A stretch of 63,759 nt of DNA from an uncultured Afifella sp. (GTDB lineage Bacteria; Pseudomonadota; Alphaproteobacteria; Rhizobiales; Afifellaceae): NCBI GenBank assembly GCA_947259045.1, contig CAMYKZ010000018.1:1-63759 (forward strand), given 5' to 3'. The position numbers and the translations under genes were made by a program. The notes beneath the pieces were generated by a model that did no database searches, was not told where the DNA came from, and was given only the letters and a program-made list of their open reading frames with translations. Below are positions 24,973 through 35,096 of this stretch, piece by piece; position 1 is the first letter of the stretch, and every line of letters begins with the position of its first letter.

Positions 24973-25269
24973 ATGGCAAATCCCATGGTGCAAAAACAGA
25001 CATCCGCACCGATAGATGCCGCCGAAAATCTCGCCATCAACGCACTCTCCTACATTGCCGGCGAACCGGATTTGCTGCGTCGTTTCCTCGCTTTAACGGG
25101 CCTTGAGTCAACAGATATACGAAAAGCTGCAGGCGAACCCGGGTTTTTAGCGGGTGTTCTGGACTTTTTGATGGACCATGAAAGCGCCCTGTTAACTTAC
25201 GCGACATCGATTGACCGGTCACCAAACGAATTTGTGCGCGCCCGCGCCCTTCTTTCTAGCCTGAACTGA
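24973..25269 (+). CDS. DUF3572 family protein
   Basis: A 98-aa helical cytoplasmic protein with the DUF3572 pattern (AENLAINALSYIAGEPDLLRRFL in part; LAGVLDFLMDHESALL). Function unknown; it is widespread in Hyphomicrobiales, often beside divK. The AAGGA at 24968-24972 directly touches the ATG at 24973, so the in-frame ATG at 24985 may be the true start (94 aa). It is divergent from divK. Confidence 0.85.
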   Translation: MANPMVQKQTSAPIDAAENLAINALSYIAGEPDLLRRFLALTGLESTDIRKAAGEPGFLAGVLDFLMDHESALLTYATSIDRSPNEFVRARALLSSLN

Positions 25270-25347
25270 CCGCCAGTCAATTATCTGCAAGTCGATCCTG
25301 CAATATACATTATGTTAAGATGATCAAATCCTGAATCAGGCTGAATA

Positions 25348-26625
25348 ATGCCGACGCTCTGCCGAGATTGCCTTCAAATTGACGACCGGATAATGAACCG
25401 CTGCAGCAAATGCGGCAACCCCAGGACGATTCATCACCCGGAACTCAACCAGCTGGCGATATCGCATATCGATTGCGATGCCTTTTATGCCGCAGTCGAA
25501 AAGCGCGACGACCCGACATTGGCCGACAAGCCTGTCATCATCGGCGGCGGTCGCCGCGGCGTCGTATCGACGGCCTGTTATATCGCCCGCATTCACGGCG
25601 TTCATTCCGCAATGCCGATGTTCAAGGCTCTCAAGGCCTGTCCGGATGCTGTCGTCATCGGCCCGGATATGAAAAAATACGACAATGTCGGACGCGAGAT
25701 CCGGTCGATGATGCAGTCTCTGACGCCGTCCGTGGAACCTCTTTCGATAGACGAGGCGTTTCTGGACCTCTCCGGCACACAAAGGCTGCATGGTGCGCCG
25801 CCGGCGACGGTGCTTGCAGGTTTTGCCAAACGTATTGAGAGGGAAGTCGGCATCACCGTATCCGTCGGCCTTAGCCACAACAAGTTTCTTGCCAAGGTCG
25901 CATCCGATCTCGACAAGCCGAGGGGGTTCTCAATCATCGGCAAGGCGGAAACCCTGGAATTTCTTGCCCGCCAGCGGGTTTCGGTCATTTGGGGCGTCGG
26001 CAAGGTCATGCAGCAAAAACTGGCCCGTGACGGGATCACGACAATCGGCCAGTTGCAGAGCATCGATGAAAAGAAGCTGGCCGACCGGTACGGATCAATC
26101 GGCCTCCGGCTGGCGCAATTGTCCAGGGGTCAGGATGCCCGGCGTGTCATATCCGGCACAAAGGCCAAGAGCATTTCCTCAGAGACGACATTTTCTGATG
26201 ATCTCCATAGCGAAGACGTTCTGGCACCGATCTTGCGCCGCCTGGCGGAAAAAGTTTCCCGGCGCCTGAAAGAAAAGAATCTTGCCGGCAGAACGATTGT
26301 CCTGAAACTCAAGACGGCAAGTTTCAAGCAACGCACCCGAAACGTTCAGCTCAATGATCCAACCCAGTTGGCCGACAGGATATTCCGTTCAGGCCAATCC
26401 CTGCTCAGACGCGAACTGGACGGCACCAAATTCCGCCTGGTCGGCATCGGTGTAAGCGAACTGAGCAATTCGCGGACTGCAGATGCGGGTGATTTTCTCG
26501 ATCCCGACGCGGCCAAACGGGCGCGCGCAGAACACGCGATGGATGCCATAAAAACCCGCTTCGGGAATGAACAGGTGACAACGGGCCTGACGTTCGAGGC
26601 CAGGCCGAGACCGTCCGGCAAATAG
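25348..26625 (+). CDS. dinB: DNA polymerase IV (Y family) with N-terminal Cys4 knuckle
   Basis: A 425-aa translesion polymerase. Catalytic acidic residues are in [13 protein letters not shown] (Asp42, Asp44) and [11 protein letters not shown]; the helix-hairpin-helix and little-finger regions follow. Before the polymerase domain there is a small zinc-knuckle-like CRDC...CSKCG (Cys5, 8, 19, 22), a feature I associate with alphaproteobacterial DinB. The enzyme copies damaged templates with low fidelity. No LexA box was evident in the short upstream region. Confidence 0.95.
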   Translation: MPTLCRDCLQIDDRIMNRCSKCGNPRTIHHPELNQLAISHIDCDAFYAAVEKRDDPTLADKPVIIGGGRRGVVSTACYIARIHGVHSAMPMFKALKACPDAVVIGPDMKKYDNVGREIRSMMQSLTPSVEPLSIDEAFLDLSGTQRLHGAPPATVLAGFAKRIEREVGITVSVGLSHNKFLAKVASDLDKPRGFSIIGKAETLEFLARQRVSVIWGVGKVMQQKLARDGITTIGQLQSIDEKKLADRYGSIGLRLAQLSRGQDARRVISGTKAKSISSETTFSDDLHSEDVLAPILRRLAEKVSRRLKEKNLAGRTIVLKLKTASFKQRTRNVQLNDPTQLADRIFRSGQSLLRRELDGTKFRLVGIGVSELSNSRTADAGDFLDPDAAKRARAEHAMDAIKTRFGNEQVTTGLTFEARPRPSGK

Positions 26626-26651
26626 CGATCCTTCAGAACGCAGAGGAGCGA

Positions 26652-27497
26652 TCAGTTGACTTCGCACTCCGACGTGTCCAGCGCGTTGAGTTCTTCAAGA
26701 TGCCCGGACAGGACGTAATCGCCATAATTCATTCGCAGGTCCCGGGCGATGCCATTCTCAAACAGCGTAAAACTCATCTGATAATCGGGCAGTTCCTCAC
26801 CGTTCTCGTTCTCGTCGTCCTTGCCCTCGGAGAAATAGGCAATCGATACCGGCCAGCCTTTTTTTCCATCGATCAGACCGTCCTGTCCGTCGGCCAGCTC
26901 CGCCGAGCCAATGATAGCCGTGACAGTATCGGCACGCTCTCCCTGCCCGGCGCCTTCATAAATACCTGTTGAGAAAAACCGCTGATCCGCCTTGGCTGCA
27001 GCCAGCAATGCGATCAGATGCTGGCTTGGAAACATCACCCGCTGATTGAGCACGAGAGATTTTTTGCCAGGCTGATCGAGCGCCACTTCCACCGCGTCTG
27101 ATTTTCGCTGAGCCGTGCCATTGGCTTCTTCGACGATCTTGTCGTCCAGATAGGTCCGCGATGCGAACCGGTAGAGCCCGCCATCACCCGATTCGAATGT
27201 TGAGACCCTGAAATCGAGCAGTTGATCGCTGCTGTCATTATGCCCCATCCAGACCACGAGCCGCTGGCTCATCGTGTATCCTTCGCAGGCATTTCCGGCG
27301 ATCTCAAACACCATCCGCCCCTCGGCGCTGGTCACGTTGGACGATTCCTGGCTGTCGGACAGCCCGATTTTGTAGACGGCCCGATGCGGCACGGGAATCT
27401 GTGACACTGCCGACGCATGGTCGATGGTGACGGAACTCAATGAAAAGGCCAGCGTCGCAATTGAAACGCCGCCCGAAACTCTGGAAAATCTGTTCAT
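26652..27497 (-). CDS. eipB: Cell envelope integrity protein EipB-like (DUF1849)
   Basis: A 281-aa periplasmic protein with an N-terminal signal peptide (to about SAVSQ). It matches the DUF1849 pattern, including MVFEIAGNACEGYTMSQRLV (part) and a beta-rich body, and keeps two Cys, Cys71 and Cys278, at nearly the same positions as the conserved disulfide of Brucella EipB. EipB is a spiral beta-sheet protein that supports envelope integrity under stress. ATG at 27497 was chosen because the 20-residue upstream extension is not signal-like. Confidence 0.88.
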   Translation of the reverse strand: MNRFSRVSGGVSIATLAFSLSSVTIDHASAVSQIPVPHRAVYKIGLSDSQESSNVTSAEGRMVFEIAGNACEGYTMSQRLVVWMGHNDSSDQLLDFRVSTFESGDGGLYRFASRTYLDDKIVEEANGTAQRKSDAVEVALDQPGKKSLVLNQRVMFPSQHLIALLAAAKADQRFFSTGIYEGAGQGERADTVTAIIGSAELADGQDGLIDGKKGWPVSIAYFSEGKDDENENGEELPDYQMSFTLFENGIARDLRMNYGDYVLSGHLEELNALDTSECEVN

Positions 27498-27642
27498 AAA
27501 AAAGTCTTTACGATACTTGCACCGCAGCGCACAAATAAAATCCGGTTCGGGCAGCAAGTCCGTTTACGACACAAGCAGGCCGGACCATCCCTCTGTTAGG
27601 GTTAAAGGTCACTGCAATTTTCTCGGCCAGGAGAGATTTTCA

Positions 27643-28110
27643 ATGAGTGATTCGATCCAGTCACGCCTTCAGTCGCTTGGCATCACATTGCCGGAAGCCG
27701 CTGCGCCGGCTGCAAATTATCTGCCGTTCATGCGCAGCGGAAGCCAGTTATTCATTTCCGGCCAGCTGCCATTGGGGCCGGACGGATTGACCCAGACCGG
27801 AAAGCTCGGAATGACGGTTTCTGTCGAAGAAGGCCAGCGGGCGGCCCGCCAATGCGCGATTAATCTTCTGGCTCAGGCGAAAGCGGCGCTCGAGGGCGAC
27901 CTGGAGCGAATCACTCAGCTTGTGCGGATTACCGGATTTGTGGCCGGTGCACCGGGCTTTATCGAGCATCATCTGGTCGTCAACGGAGCCTCCGACCTGC
28001 TCGCTGAGGTTCTGGGCAGCCGCGGACAGCATGCCCGCGCCGCCGTTGGCGTGGCCAGCCTGCCGCTCGATGCGGCGGTGGAGGTCGATGCGATATTCGA
28101 TGTCAGATGA
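27643..28110 (+). CDS. RidA / YjgF-family deaminase-like protein
   Basis: A 155-aa protein of the long RidA-like type: PFMRSGSQLFISGQLPL, LLAQAKAALEGDLERITQLV and HARAAVGVASLPLDAAVEVDA are the conserved blocks (each quoted in part). RidA hydrolyses reactive enamine/imine intermediates; the longer group may have other substrates, and the usual catalytic Arg is not at the end of this protein in the standard context. ATG at 27643 follows AGGAGA at good spacing. The stop lies 11 nt inside the next gene. Confidence 0.88.
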   Translation: MSDSIQSRLQSLGITLPEAAAPAANYLPFMRSGSQLFISGQLPLGPDGLTQTGKLGMTVSVEEGQRAARQCAINLLAQAKAALEGDLERITQLVRITGFVAGAPGFIEHHLVVNGASDLLAEVLGSRGQHARAAVGVASLPLDAAVEVDAIFDVR

Positions 28111-28828
28111 ATTGTCCGGCGATCTGACCTGGCTGACGGCCATGCCGATTGCCCACCGCGGCCTGCATGACCTGACCGAAAAGCGTCCTGAAAATTCAAT
28201 GGCGGCGTTCGAGGCTGCAATAGGCGGCTCTTACGCCATTGAATGCGATCTGCAGCCAAGCGCCGACAATGTAGCGATGGTATTCCATGACTACGAGCTG
28301 GAGCGGATGACCGGACAGTCCGGGAATACCCGCGATATGCCGGCTGCAGACCTTGCCAGACTGACGCTTGCCGGTACCGGTGAAACAATACCCGCACTGT
28401 CTGATCTTTTGAGCCAGACCTCAGGTGCCGTCCCGCTTATCCTGGAATTGAAAAGCCAGCGGGGTCACGACAATAGCGGATTTGCCTCAACCGTCATCGA
28501 CGCGCTCAAGGGTTATGCCGGCGCGGTTGCCGTCATGTCATTCGATCCGGAGCTGGTTGGGCATCTTGCAGGAAGCGCCCCGGACCTGCCACGCGGCCTT
28601 GTGGCTGAAGGTCAGGGAATCAGCGGATTGGGGATGCTGAAAACCGTGTTTCGGCAGAAACTGGATTTCGTATCCTATTCGATCGACCACCTGCCGACGC
28701 CAGCGCCCTTTATTGTCAGAACCTGTCTGCGCAAACCGTTGATCTGCTGGACTGTCCGCACCGATGCCCAGAGGCGGCGCGCGGCGCGCTGGGCCGATCA
28801 GATCACCTTCGAGGGTTTCACCCCGTGA
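28100..28828 (+). CDS. Glycerophosphodiester phosphodiesterase family protein
   Basis: A 242-aa TIM-barrel enzyme that splits glycerophosphodiesters into glycerol-3-phosphate and an alcohol. Catalytic motifs are AHRGLHDLTEKRPENS (His, Arg, Glu, Asn), IECDLQPSAD (Glu, Asp) and VFHDYELERMTG (His). No signal peptide, so a cytoplasmic role in lipid turnover is likely. It starts inside the RidA gene (11-nt overlap, different frame), so both are cotranscribed and probably coupled. Confidence 0.9.
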   Translation: MSDELSGDLTWLTAMPIAHRGLHDLTEKRPENSMAAFEAAIGGSYAIECDLQPSADNVAMVFHDYELERMTGQSGNTRDMPAADLARLTLAGTGETIPALSDLLSQTSGAVPLILELKSQRGHDNSGFASTVIDALKGYAGAVAVMSFDPELVGHLAGSAPDLPRGLVAEGQGISGLGMLKTVFRQKLDFVSYSIDHLPTPAPFIVRTCLRKPLICWTVRTDAQRRRAARWADQITFEGFTP

Positions 28829-28879
28829 TGGCGGGTCCGGACCATTGCAGTCGTGTGTGCGTGCATTAGATTGAAGCGG

Positions 28880-30076
28880 ATGGATCAGAGCGAAACAGAT
28901 ACCGATGCCGTCAGGGTTCAGGTCGTATCCGCGATAAGCGACATTGACCGGGCAGCCTGGGACAGGTGCGCCAACCCGGTCAGCGGCTTGCCAGAGCCGA
29001 GCTATAACCCTTTCATATCGTGGGATTTTCTGTACGCCATGGAAGCTTCCGGCTCAGTCAGCGCCGAAACCGGCTGGATGCCCCGCCATCTGGTGCTTGA
29101 CGGCCCTGGCGGACAGCCCGCCGGCGTGGTGCCCTGTTATCTTAAATCCCATTCCCAGGGCGAGTATGTCTTCGATTATGGCTGGGCGGATGCCTATGAA
29201 ACCGCAGGCGGGCACTATTACCCGAAACTGCAGGTCAGCGTTCCGTTCTCGCCTGTGCCCGGCCGGCGCATTCTGGTCGGCAGCGAAGACGGCGCGCAGC
29301 AGCGTCAGCAGGCGCTGGCGGTTGCCCTGGCAGAACTGGCGTCCCGTCATCAGGCCTCGTCAGTGCATGTGACGTTTCTCAGCAAGGACGAATGGGATGC
29401 GCTTGGCGACCTGGGATACCTGCAGCGCACCGATCAGCAGTTTCACTGGCAGGACCAGGGTTTCGGAACGTTTGACGGTTTTCTCGCTTCACTTGCCTCG
29501 CGAAAGCGCAAGGCCGTGCGCAAGGAGCGCGCCAGGGCGCTGGAAGACGGCATTACCATCGAATGGCTGACCGGTGCCGATATCACCGAAGAACACTGGG
29601 ACGTGTTCTATCAGTTCTATATGGATACCGGTTCGCGCAAATGGGGCCGTCCCTACCTGAACCGGATGTTCTTTTCCCTGCTTGGCGAAAGCATGGCGGA
29701 TCAGACCCTGCTCGTCATGGCCCGGCGCAACGGCCGTTATATTGCCGGTGCGCTCAACATGATCGGCTCAGACACGCTTTATGGGCGCCATTGGGGCTGC
29801 AACGAACATCATGACTGCCTGCATTTTGAAGTCTGTTATTATCAGGCGATCGACTTTGCCCTGGCCAACGGTCTGAGCCGTGTCGAGGCCGGCGCCCAGG
29901 GCGCCCACAAACTGGCCCGCGGTTATCTGCCGGCAACAACCTATTCAGCCCACTTCATTCTCGATCCGAATTTCCGCCATGCGGTTGATGATTTTCTGGA
30001 GCGCGAGCGCCAGCATGTCGCCTGGGAACAGCAAGCTCTTGCCGAACACGCGCCGTTCAGGAAATCCGGGTCCTGA
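28880..30076 (+). CDS. GNAT-fold protein of the peptidoglycan-biosynthesis-like (DUF482) group
   Basis: A 398-aa protein with the DUF482 pattern: PSYNPFISWDFLYAMEASG near the start, VVPCYLKSHSQGEYVFDYGW, the basic RKRKAVRKERAR, and YGRHWGCNEHHDCLHFEVCY near the end (shown in part). The family has two GNAT folds like FemX-type aminoacyl transferases, but its true substrate is unknown. It lies 51 nt after the GDPD gene. The ATG at 28880 has only a weak purine-rich site before it; a GTG-type start further upstream cannot be excluded. Confidence 0.88.
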   Translation: MDQSETDTDAVRVQVVSAISDIDRAAWDRCANPVSGLPEPSYNPFISWDFLYAMEASGSVSAETGWMPRHLVLDGPGGQPAGVVPCYLKSHSQGEYVFDYGWADAYETAGGHYYPKLQVSVPFSPVPGRRILVGSEDGAQQRQQALAVALAELASRHQASSVHVTFLSKDEWDALGDLGYLQRTDQQFHWQDQGFGTFDGFLASLASRKRKAVRKERARALEDGITIEWLTGADITEEHWDVFYQFYMDTGSRKWGRPYLNRMFFSLLGESMADQTLLVMARRNGRYIAGALNMIGSDTLYGRHWGCNEHHDCLHFEVCYYQAIDFALANGLSRVEAGAQGAHKLARGYLPATTYSAHFILDPNFRHAVDDFLERERQHVAWEQQALAEHAPFRKSGS

Positions 30077-30165
30077 CCTGTCTTATGATCATTCCCGGCC
30101 ATCACCCTTGATCAATGACGGGCAAGCTGAAAGATAGACGTTCAGATGAAAATCGGGATTGACCC

Positions 30166-30588
30166 ATGACCAGCTACGACGATCAGAATGTCTTCGCCAG
30201 AATCCTGCGCGGTGAACTGCCCTGTGAAAAACTTTATGAAGACGAGCACACTGTGGCCATCATGGACATCATGCCCAGAGGCGACGGGCACCTTCTGGTG
30301 ATCCCGAAGACGCCCTCACGCAACATTCTCGACATCGAACCCGCCGACATGGCCCACGTCATGGCGACTGCGCAGAAGATGGCTCGTGCTTTGGTCAAGG
30401 CGTTTGGCGCCGACGGCATCACCATCCAGCAGTTCAGCGAACCGGCCGGCGGGCAGATCGTGTTCCACACCCATGTGCATGTGATCCCGCGTTTCGACGG
30501 CATCAAACTGCGGCCGCATACCGGCGAGATGGAAGACGGCATGGTGCTGAAGGCCAATGCCGACAAGATCAGGGCAGCGCTGGGCTAA
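30166..30588 (+). CDS. HIT family nucleotide hydrolase
   Basis: A 140-aa histidine-triad protein with VFHTHVHVIP (His101, 103, 105); the middle position of the triad is the nucleophile that takes a nucleotidyl group. N-terminal pattern NVFARILRGELPCEKLYED is typical of the Hint/HinT-like branch. It hydrolyses AMP-linked compounds in the cytoplasm. Its stop codon overlaps that of convergent azlD by 3 nt (CTAA). Confidence 0.94.
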   Translation: MTSYDDQNVFARILRGELPCEKLYEDEHTVAIMDIMPRGDGHLLVIPKTPSRNILDIEPADMAHVMATAQKMARALVKAFGADGITIQQFSEPAGGQIVFHTHVHVIPRFDGIKLRPHTGEMEDGMVLKANADKIRAALG

Positions 30589-30941
30589 CCCGACACCAGC
30601 CAGCCGCCGATCAAGACCGCTTCCGCGACGAGTACGCCGACCAGAACCCTCTGCCCGGCTGCCAGAAACGCCAGCCAGCCGATCGTTGCTGCCGAAATCC
30701 TGAGGATCAGCGGCGCTTCCGCAAGTGCGCCGGCTGGAAACAGCAGCAATTTTCCGACAACACCGGCGACCAGCGCGGTCGCGACCGCCTTGACCCAGAT
30801 CAGCATTTCAGAATCATCGCGCAGCCGGTTGCCGGCCAGAACGCCAAGCCAGCGCCACATGTCGGTCGCCAGCCAGCCGGCCAGCAGAATGAACAAATAA
30901 GGCCACCAGGGCGCGGCAACACTGTCGAAGGTCAGATTCAC
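30585..30941 (-). CDS. azlD: AzlD-type branched-chain amino acid export subunit
   Basis: A 118-aa protein with four hydrophobic segments (YLFILLAGWLATDMWRWLGV; AVATALVAGVVGKLLLFPAG; LRISAATIGWLAFLAAGQRV; LVGVLVAEAVLIGGWLV). It is the small partner of AzlC. The start overlaps the azlC stop by 4 nt, which fixes the pair. Together they export branched-chain amino acids or analogues. The C-terminal stop meets the HIT gene tail-to-tail. Confidence 0.9.
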   Translation of the reverse strand: MNLTFDSVAAPWWPYLFILLAGWLATDMWRWLGVLAGNRLRDDSEMLIWVKAVATALVAGVVGKLLLFPAGALAEAPLILRISAATIGWLAFLAAGQRVLVGVLVAEAVLIGGWLVSG

Positions 30942-31669
30942 CGCCGGCTCCGGAACATGCGGTCGATCACATAGGCGACCGTGCCGCCGAGCAATCCGGC
31001 CCAGACCAGATCAAGGCCGATCTGGAAATGAAAAAAAAGCGGACCGAGGATTATTCCAAACGGCATGGCAAGTTGTTCCGCGAGATGGCGCGCCGCAGCA
31101 CTCAAGGCTGTGATGAAATAGATCGGCGTCAGGAAAAACAGCGCCCCGGCCAAAAGCACGGGCAATGCGCCGGCAAGCTGGAAACTGACCGCCGTGGTGG
31201 TCAGATTGAGTACGGACAGGGTCATCGCGAAGCCCGCGAAATAGGTTAGCCGCGCCTGCGGCGGAAGCGCCGGCAGTCTCATCGCCGCCCAGACCCAGGC
31301 CGTGACGGCGACAAAGTGCGACATCACCAGCAAGCGCCAGCGCGGCAGGCCCGGCCGCCGAACCAGCGGAATCCAGGCCGCGACCATCGGCGTCAACCGG
31401 ATGGCTGAAAGTGCGACGGCGACCGCAGAGACCAGAAGCGAGGCGCCGGAGGCAATCGAGCCGACAAGTACGACCTGGCTCGGTAGCGCCCAGATCGTCG
31501 CCGTCATGAACATGGCCTGCCCCATTGTCAGGCCGGATTCGCGGCACAGGACGCCAAAACCGACAAAAGTCGCCATCAGGATCAGCGCCGGTACGGAGAT
31601 GACACCGAGCATCCCGTCCAGAAACCATCGCAGCGCGGATTGGCTGTCTTCTTTGTCGTGATTCGTCAT
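30938..31669 (-). CDS. azlC: AzlC family branched-chain amino acid exporter, large subunit
   Basis: A 243-aa polytopic membrane protein matching AzlC: the repeated pattern FVGFGVLCRESGLTMGQAMF, TIWALPSQVVLVGSIASGAS and LSAIRLTPMVAAWIPLVR are conserved blocks. AzlC and AzlD form a two-component exporter of branched-chain amino acids. An ABC or regulator gene is not nearby. The window also encodes leucine breakdown genes, but no direct link is shown. Confidence 0.93.
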   Translation of the reverse strand: MTNHDKEDSQSALRWFLDGMLGVISVPALILMATFVGFGVLCRESGLTMGQAMFMTATIWALPSQVVLVGSIASGASLLVSAVAVALSAIRLTPMVAAWIPLVRRPGLPRWRLLVMSHFVAVTAWVWAAMRLPALPPQARLTYFAGFAMTLSVLNLTTTAVSFQLAGALPVLLAGALFFLTPIYFITALSAAARHLAEQLAMPFGIILGPLFFHFQIGLDLVWAGLLGGTVAYVIDRMFRSRR

Positions 31670-31700
31670 CGGCCTGTTTTAAGTGCAAAAGGCGGGCATG

Positions 31701-31732
31701 AAAAATGCCGCGTGATTTGTTCTCACGCGGCA
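31701..31732 (-). terminator. Rho-independent terminator after clpA
   Basis: A perfect 10-bp stem TGCCGCGTGA (31706-31715) with TCACGCGGCA (31723-31732), followed on the minus strand by five T. It lies 30 nt after the clpA stop. Confidence 0.92.
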
Positions 31733-31762
31733 CATTTCGGCGCGGTAATTCGATCGCTCGCC

Positions 31763-34171
31763 CTAGTCAACCTTCATCGGCACTTCAGGAACCGATCCGC
31801 CACCGCGTTTTGGCGGCTTTTTTGTCGACTTCGCTGCGGGTTTCTTGGCCGCTGTCTTTCTGGGCTTCGGTTTCGGTTTCGCATTCTCGTCCGGAATACA
31901 ATCCAGCTTCAGCGCCGGCCCGCCCTCGGCATCCTTGTCCAGGGTGACCTTGACGACCCCGCCCTTCTGCAGGTTGCCGAACAGGACCTCTTCCGCCAGC
32001 GGTTTCTTGATCTTGTCCTGGATCAGACGTCCGAGCGGCCTGGCGCCCATCCGTTCGTCGTAACCGCGCTCAGCAAGCCATCCGGTCGCTGCATCGTCGA
32101 GCTCGAAAGTAACGGCCCGATCGGCCAGTTGCGCTTCCAGCTGAAGGACGAATTTTTCAACCACGCGGTAGACCACTTCCGGCGGCAGCGGATCGAACGA
32201 GATGGTCGCGTCGAGCCGGTTTCTGAATTCCGGCGTAAACATGCGATTGATCGCCTCTTCGTCATCACCTTTGCGCTGGGACTTGCCAAAGCCGACGGCG
32301 AGTTTTGCAAGATCGCTTGCGCCGGCATTTGTCGTCATGATCAATATGACATTGCGGAAATCGACCATCTTGCCGTTGTGGTCGGTCAGCTTGCCGTGAT
32401 CCATCACCTGCAACAGGATGTTGAAGAGATCCTGGTGCGCTTTTTCGATCTCATCCAGCAGCAGCACACAGTGCGGATGCTGGTCGACACCATCGGTCAG
32501 CAGACCGCCCTGATCGAAACCGACATAACCCGGAGGTGCGCCGATCAGACGGGAAATCGTATGCCGCTCCATATATTCCGACATGTCGAAGCGGATAAGC
32601 TCAACACCCAGAAGATCTGCCAATTGCCGAGCGGCCTCGGTCTTGCCGACACCGGTGGGCCCGGAAAACAGATAATTGCCAATCGGCTTTTCAGGTTCAC
32701 GCAAACCTGCGCGCGCGAGTTTTATCGCCGACGCCAATTCCGAAATCGCCCGGTCCTGACCGAATACGACACGCTTGAGATCGGTTTCCAGATGGCTCAG
32801 CAGTTCCGTATCGTCCTTGGACACGGATTTCGGCGGAATGCGCGCCATCGTCGCAACAGTTTCCTCGATTTCCGCAACATCGATCGTTTTCTTGCGGCGG
32901 TCTTCCGGCACCAGCATCTGCGAAGCACCGGATTCGTCGATCACATCGATTGCCTTGTCCGGCAACTTCCGGTCGTGAATATGCCGCGCGGAGAGTTCAA
33001 CGGCCGATTTCAACGCTTCATCGGTATAAATGACGGAATGATGTTTTTCGTAGTGCGGCTTCAACCCTTTGAGGATATCGATAGAGTCTGGAATCGACGG
33101 TTCGTTGATGTCGATTTTCTGGAACCTGCGCACAAGCGCCCTGTCCTTCTCGAAAAACTGCCGGTATTCCTTGTATGTCGTTGAACCGATACACCGAACC
33201 GCGCCCGAGGCCAAAGCAGGCTTCAGCAGGTTGGAGGCATCCATGGCACCGCCCGATGTGGCCCCGGCTCCGATTACCGTATGGATTTCGTCAATAAACA
33301 GGACTGAGCCCTCATAGGCTTCAATCTCCTTGATCACCTGCTTGAGGCGCTCTTCGAAATCACCGCGATATCGTGTGCCTGCCAGCAATGCCCCCATATC
33401 CAGAGCAAAAATCGTTGCATTGCTCAGGACTTCAGGCACCTCGTTTTCAACGATCCGTTTTGCCAGACCTTCAGCAATTGCCGTCTTGCCGACACCCGGA
33501 TCACCGACGTAAAGCGGATTGTTCTTTGACCTGCGGCACAGAATCTGGATCGTCCGCCGTAACTCGTTGTCACGGCCGATCAGCGGGTCGACCCGTCCGG
33601 CCTTCGCCTTTTCGTTCAGGTTCACAGCCCAGGAGTCGAGTGCGCTTTCCTTGCCGCCGCCGTCTTCGCCGACGTCCGTATCACCATGTTCGTCAGCGAT
33701 ACCGCGAACAGGCCGCACGTCTTCCATGCCCGGCCGTTTGGCGATGCCATGGGAAATGTAATTGACCGCATCATAGCGGGTCATGTCCTGCTCCTGCAGG
33801 AAATAGGCCGCATGGCTCTCACGCTCGGCAAAGATCGCCACCAGCACATTGGCGCCGGTCACCTCTTCGCGGCCGGAACTCTGGACATGGATAACGGCAC
33901 GCTGGATGACGCGCTGAAAACCAGCCGTCGGTTTGGCGTCGTCGCCTTCTTCCGAAATCAGGTTGGCGAGTTCGGAATCCAGATATCCGGTGACATCCGT
34001 ACGCAACCGGTCAAGATCGACATTGCAGGCGCGCATCACAGATGCAGCATCCTTTTCGTCGATCAATGCCAGCAGCAGATGTTCAAGTGTTGCAAATTCC
34101 TGGTCCCGCTCATTGGCAAATGCCAAGGCTTTGTGCAGGGCCATTTCGAGGGACCGTGTGAACGATGGCAC
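31763..34171 (-). CDS. clpA: ATP-dependent Clp protease ATP-binding subunit ClpA
   Basis: An 802-aa AAA+ unfoldase that feeds ClpP. It has a Clp N-domain (1-150), AAA-1 with Walker [14 protein letters not shown] and Walker [11 protein letters not shown], and AAA-2 with [13 protein letters not shown] and [11 protein letters not shown]; a Lys/Pro-rich extension of about 40 residues ends the protein. The start is GTG at 34171, giving [16 protein letters not shown] as in other ClpA. clpS lies 19 nt upstream in the same transcript. The Lys-rich tail is longer than in Escherichia coli ClpA, as often seen in alphaproteobacteria. Confidence 0.97.
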   Translation of the reverse strand: MPSFTRSLEMALHKALAFANERDQEFATLEHLLLALIDEKDAASVMRACNVDLDRLRTDVTGYLDSELANLISEEGDDAKPTAGFQRVIQRAVIHVQSSGREEVTGANVLVAIFAERESHAAYFLQEQDMTRYDAVNYISHGIAKRPGMEDVRPVRGIADEHGDTDVGEDGGGKESALDSWAVNLNEKAKAGRVDPLIGRDNELRRTIQILCRRSKNNPLYVGDPGVGKTAIAEGLAKRIVENEVPEVLSNATIFALDMGALLAGTRYRGDFEERLKQVIKEIEAYEGSVLFIDEIHTVIGAGATSGGAMDASNLLKPALASGAVRCIGSTTYKEYRQFFEKDRALVRRFQKIDINEPSIPDSIDILKGLKPHYEKHHSVIYTDEALKSAVELSARHIHDRKLPDKAIDVIDESGASQMLVPEDRRKKTIDVAEIEETVATMARIPPKSVSKDDTELLSHLETDLKRVVFGQDRAISELASAIKLARAGLREPEKPIGNYLFSGPTGVGKTEAARQLADLLGVELIRFDMSEYMERHTISRLIGAPPGYVGFDQGGLLTDGVDQHPHCVLLLDEIEKAHQDLFNILLQVMDHGKLTDHNGKMVDFRNVILIMTTNAGASDLAKLAVGFGKSQRKGDDEEAINRMFTPEFRNRLDATISFDPLPPEVVYRVVEKFVLQLEAQLADRAVTFELDDAATGWLAERGYDERMGARPLGRLIQDKIKKPLAEEVLFGNLQKGGVVKVTLDKDAEGGPALKLDCIPDENAKPKPKPRKTAAKKPAAKSTKKPPKRGGGSVPEVPMKVD

Positions 34172-34190
34172 GTTGATTACCCTTTCAGTC

Positions 34191-34526
34191 TCACTTCTTT
34201 TCCATGACGCATTGCAGAGGATGCTGATTCTTCAATGCGAAATCCATCACCTGTGTCACTTTGGTCTCGGCGATTTCATATGTAAACACACCACATTCGC
34301 CAACACCGTGATTGTGAACGTGGAGCATGATCTGATGCGCTTCGTCATGGTTCTTCTGGAAGAACCGCATCACCACATGCACCACAAATTCCATCGGCGT
34401 GTAATCGTCATTCAGCATAAGAACGCGATAAAGGTTTGGTTTCTTCGTGACCGTTTTGGTCTTGGTGGCGACATCCGTGTCCCCACCAGTGCCTCCGTCC
34501 CTCGGTTTTTTAGTATCCTTGGCCAT
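34191..34526 (-). CDS. clpS: ClpS adaptor protein (N-end rule)
   Basis: A 111-aa adaptor with an unstructured N-terminal arm ([12 protein letters not shown]...) and the ClpS core: [18 protein letters not shown] (substrate pocket Asn-Asp and Met) and [19 protein letters not shown]. It binds N-degron substrates and delivers them to ClpA. The gene immediately upstream of clpA on the same strand is the usual arrangement. Confidence 0.97.
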   Translation of the reverse strand: MAKDTKKPRDGGTGGDTDVATKTKTVTKKPNLYRVLMLNDDYTPMEFVVHVVMRFFQKNHDEAHQIMLHVHNHGVGECGVFTYEIAETKVTQVMDFALKNQHPLQCVMEKK

Positions 34527-34644
34527 CTTTTATCGCTGCAAACCCATCACAGTCTATTCCACCACAAGGTCATAATGTAGGGCTGCATGGCATGAATGTC
34601 AGTGCCCTTTGCCGTTAGTTTAAGGACCGAGCTTAAAAAAAGTG

Positions 34645-34674
34645 CAAAAAAAACGCCCAGCCGGAGGCTGGGCG
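34645..34674 (-). terminator. Rho-independent terminator after the phasin gene
   Basis: A 9-bp stem CGCCCAGCC (34654-34662) with GGCTGGGCG (34666-34674) and loop GGA, followed on the minus strand by a run of T. Confidence 0.94.
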
Positions 34675-34699
34675 CCAAATCCGAAATCTCTTTCGGAAA

Positions 34700-35032
34700 T
34701 TATTTGCCGGCTTTCGGCAGGAAACCCTCAAAAGGCTTCATCACGTCTTTCGCCAGATCAGCATAAAGCTCACCGAATTTGGTGGCCTGAGAAACTGCTT
34801 CTTCGTAGGCGCTCTTGACGTAGTCTGCCTGGGTTTCAAAAGCCACGTCCAGCGACTTTGCGCCCATCAGAGCTTCCAGATGCGCAGAGCTGCCTTCGAA
34901 GGACTTCTTCGAATAATCAGCGGATTCGGCTGCAATCGCCTGCAGACCCTTGGACACCGTGTTGTAGCTTTCAATTGTCTTGGCCATGCCATCTTTGCTG
35001 GCCTTCTGGATTTCTTCAAAACCGTTCATCAT
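34700..35032 (-). CDS. Phasin family protein
   Basis: A 110-aa mostly helical amphipathic protein with the phasin pattern (IQKASKDGMAKTIESYNTVSKG; HLEALMGAKSLDVAFETQAD; SQATKFGELYADLAKDVMKP, each in part). Phasins coat polyhydroxyalkanoate granules; some act in stress. The second codon is also Met, so the start may be one codon later. It is a single-gene unit with a strong terminator and an inverted repeat upstream that could bind the PHA regulator PhaR. Confidence 0.92.
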   Translation of the reverse strand: MMNGFEEIQKASKDGMAKTIESYNTVSKGLQAIAAESADYSKKSFEGSSAHLEALMGAKSLDVAFETQADYVKSAYEEAVSQATKFGELYADLAKDVMKPFEGFLPKAGK

Positions 35033-35096
35033 TGACCCATTCCTTTAAAGTTCAGTCGTTTCCGCCACCATCAATCGGGGTTGTCATTAATATATA

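Noticed and set aside
31640..33184. A 514-codon open frame antisense to clpA
   Set aside because: Same reason: it mirrors clpA codons and has no protein-like features.
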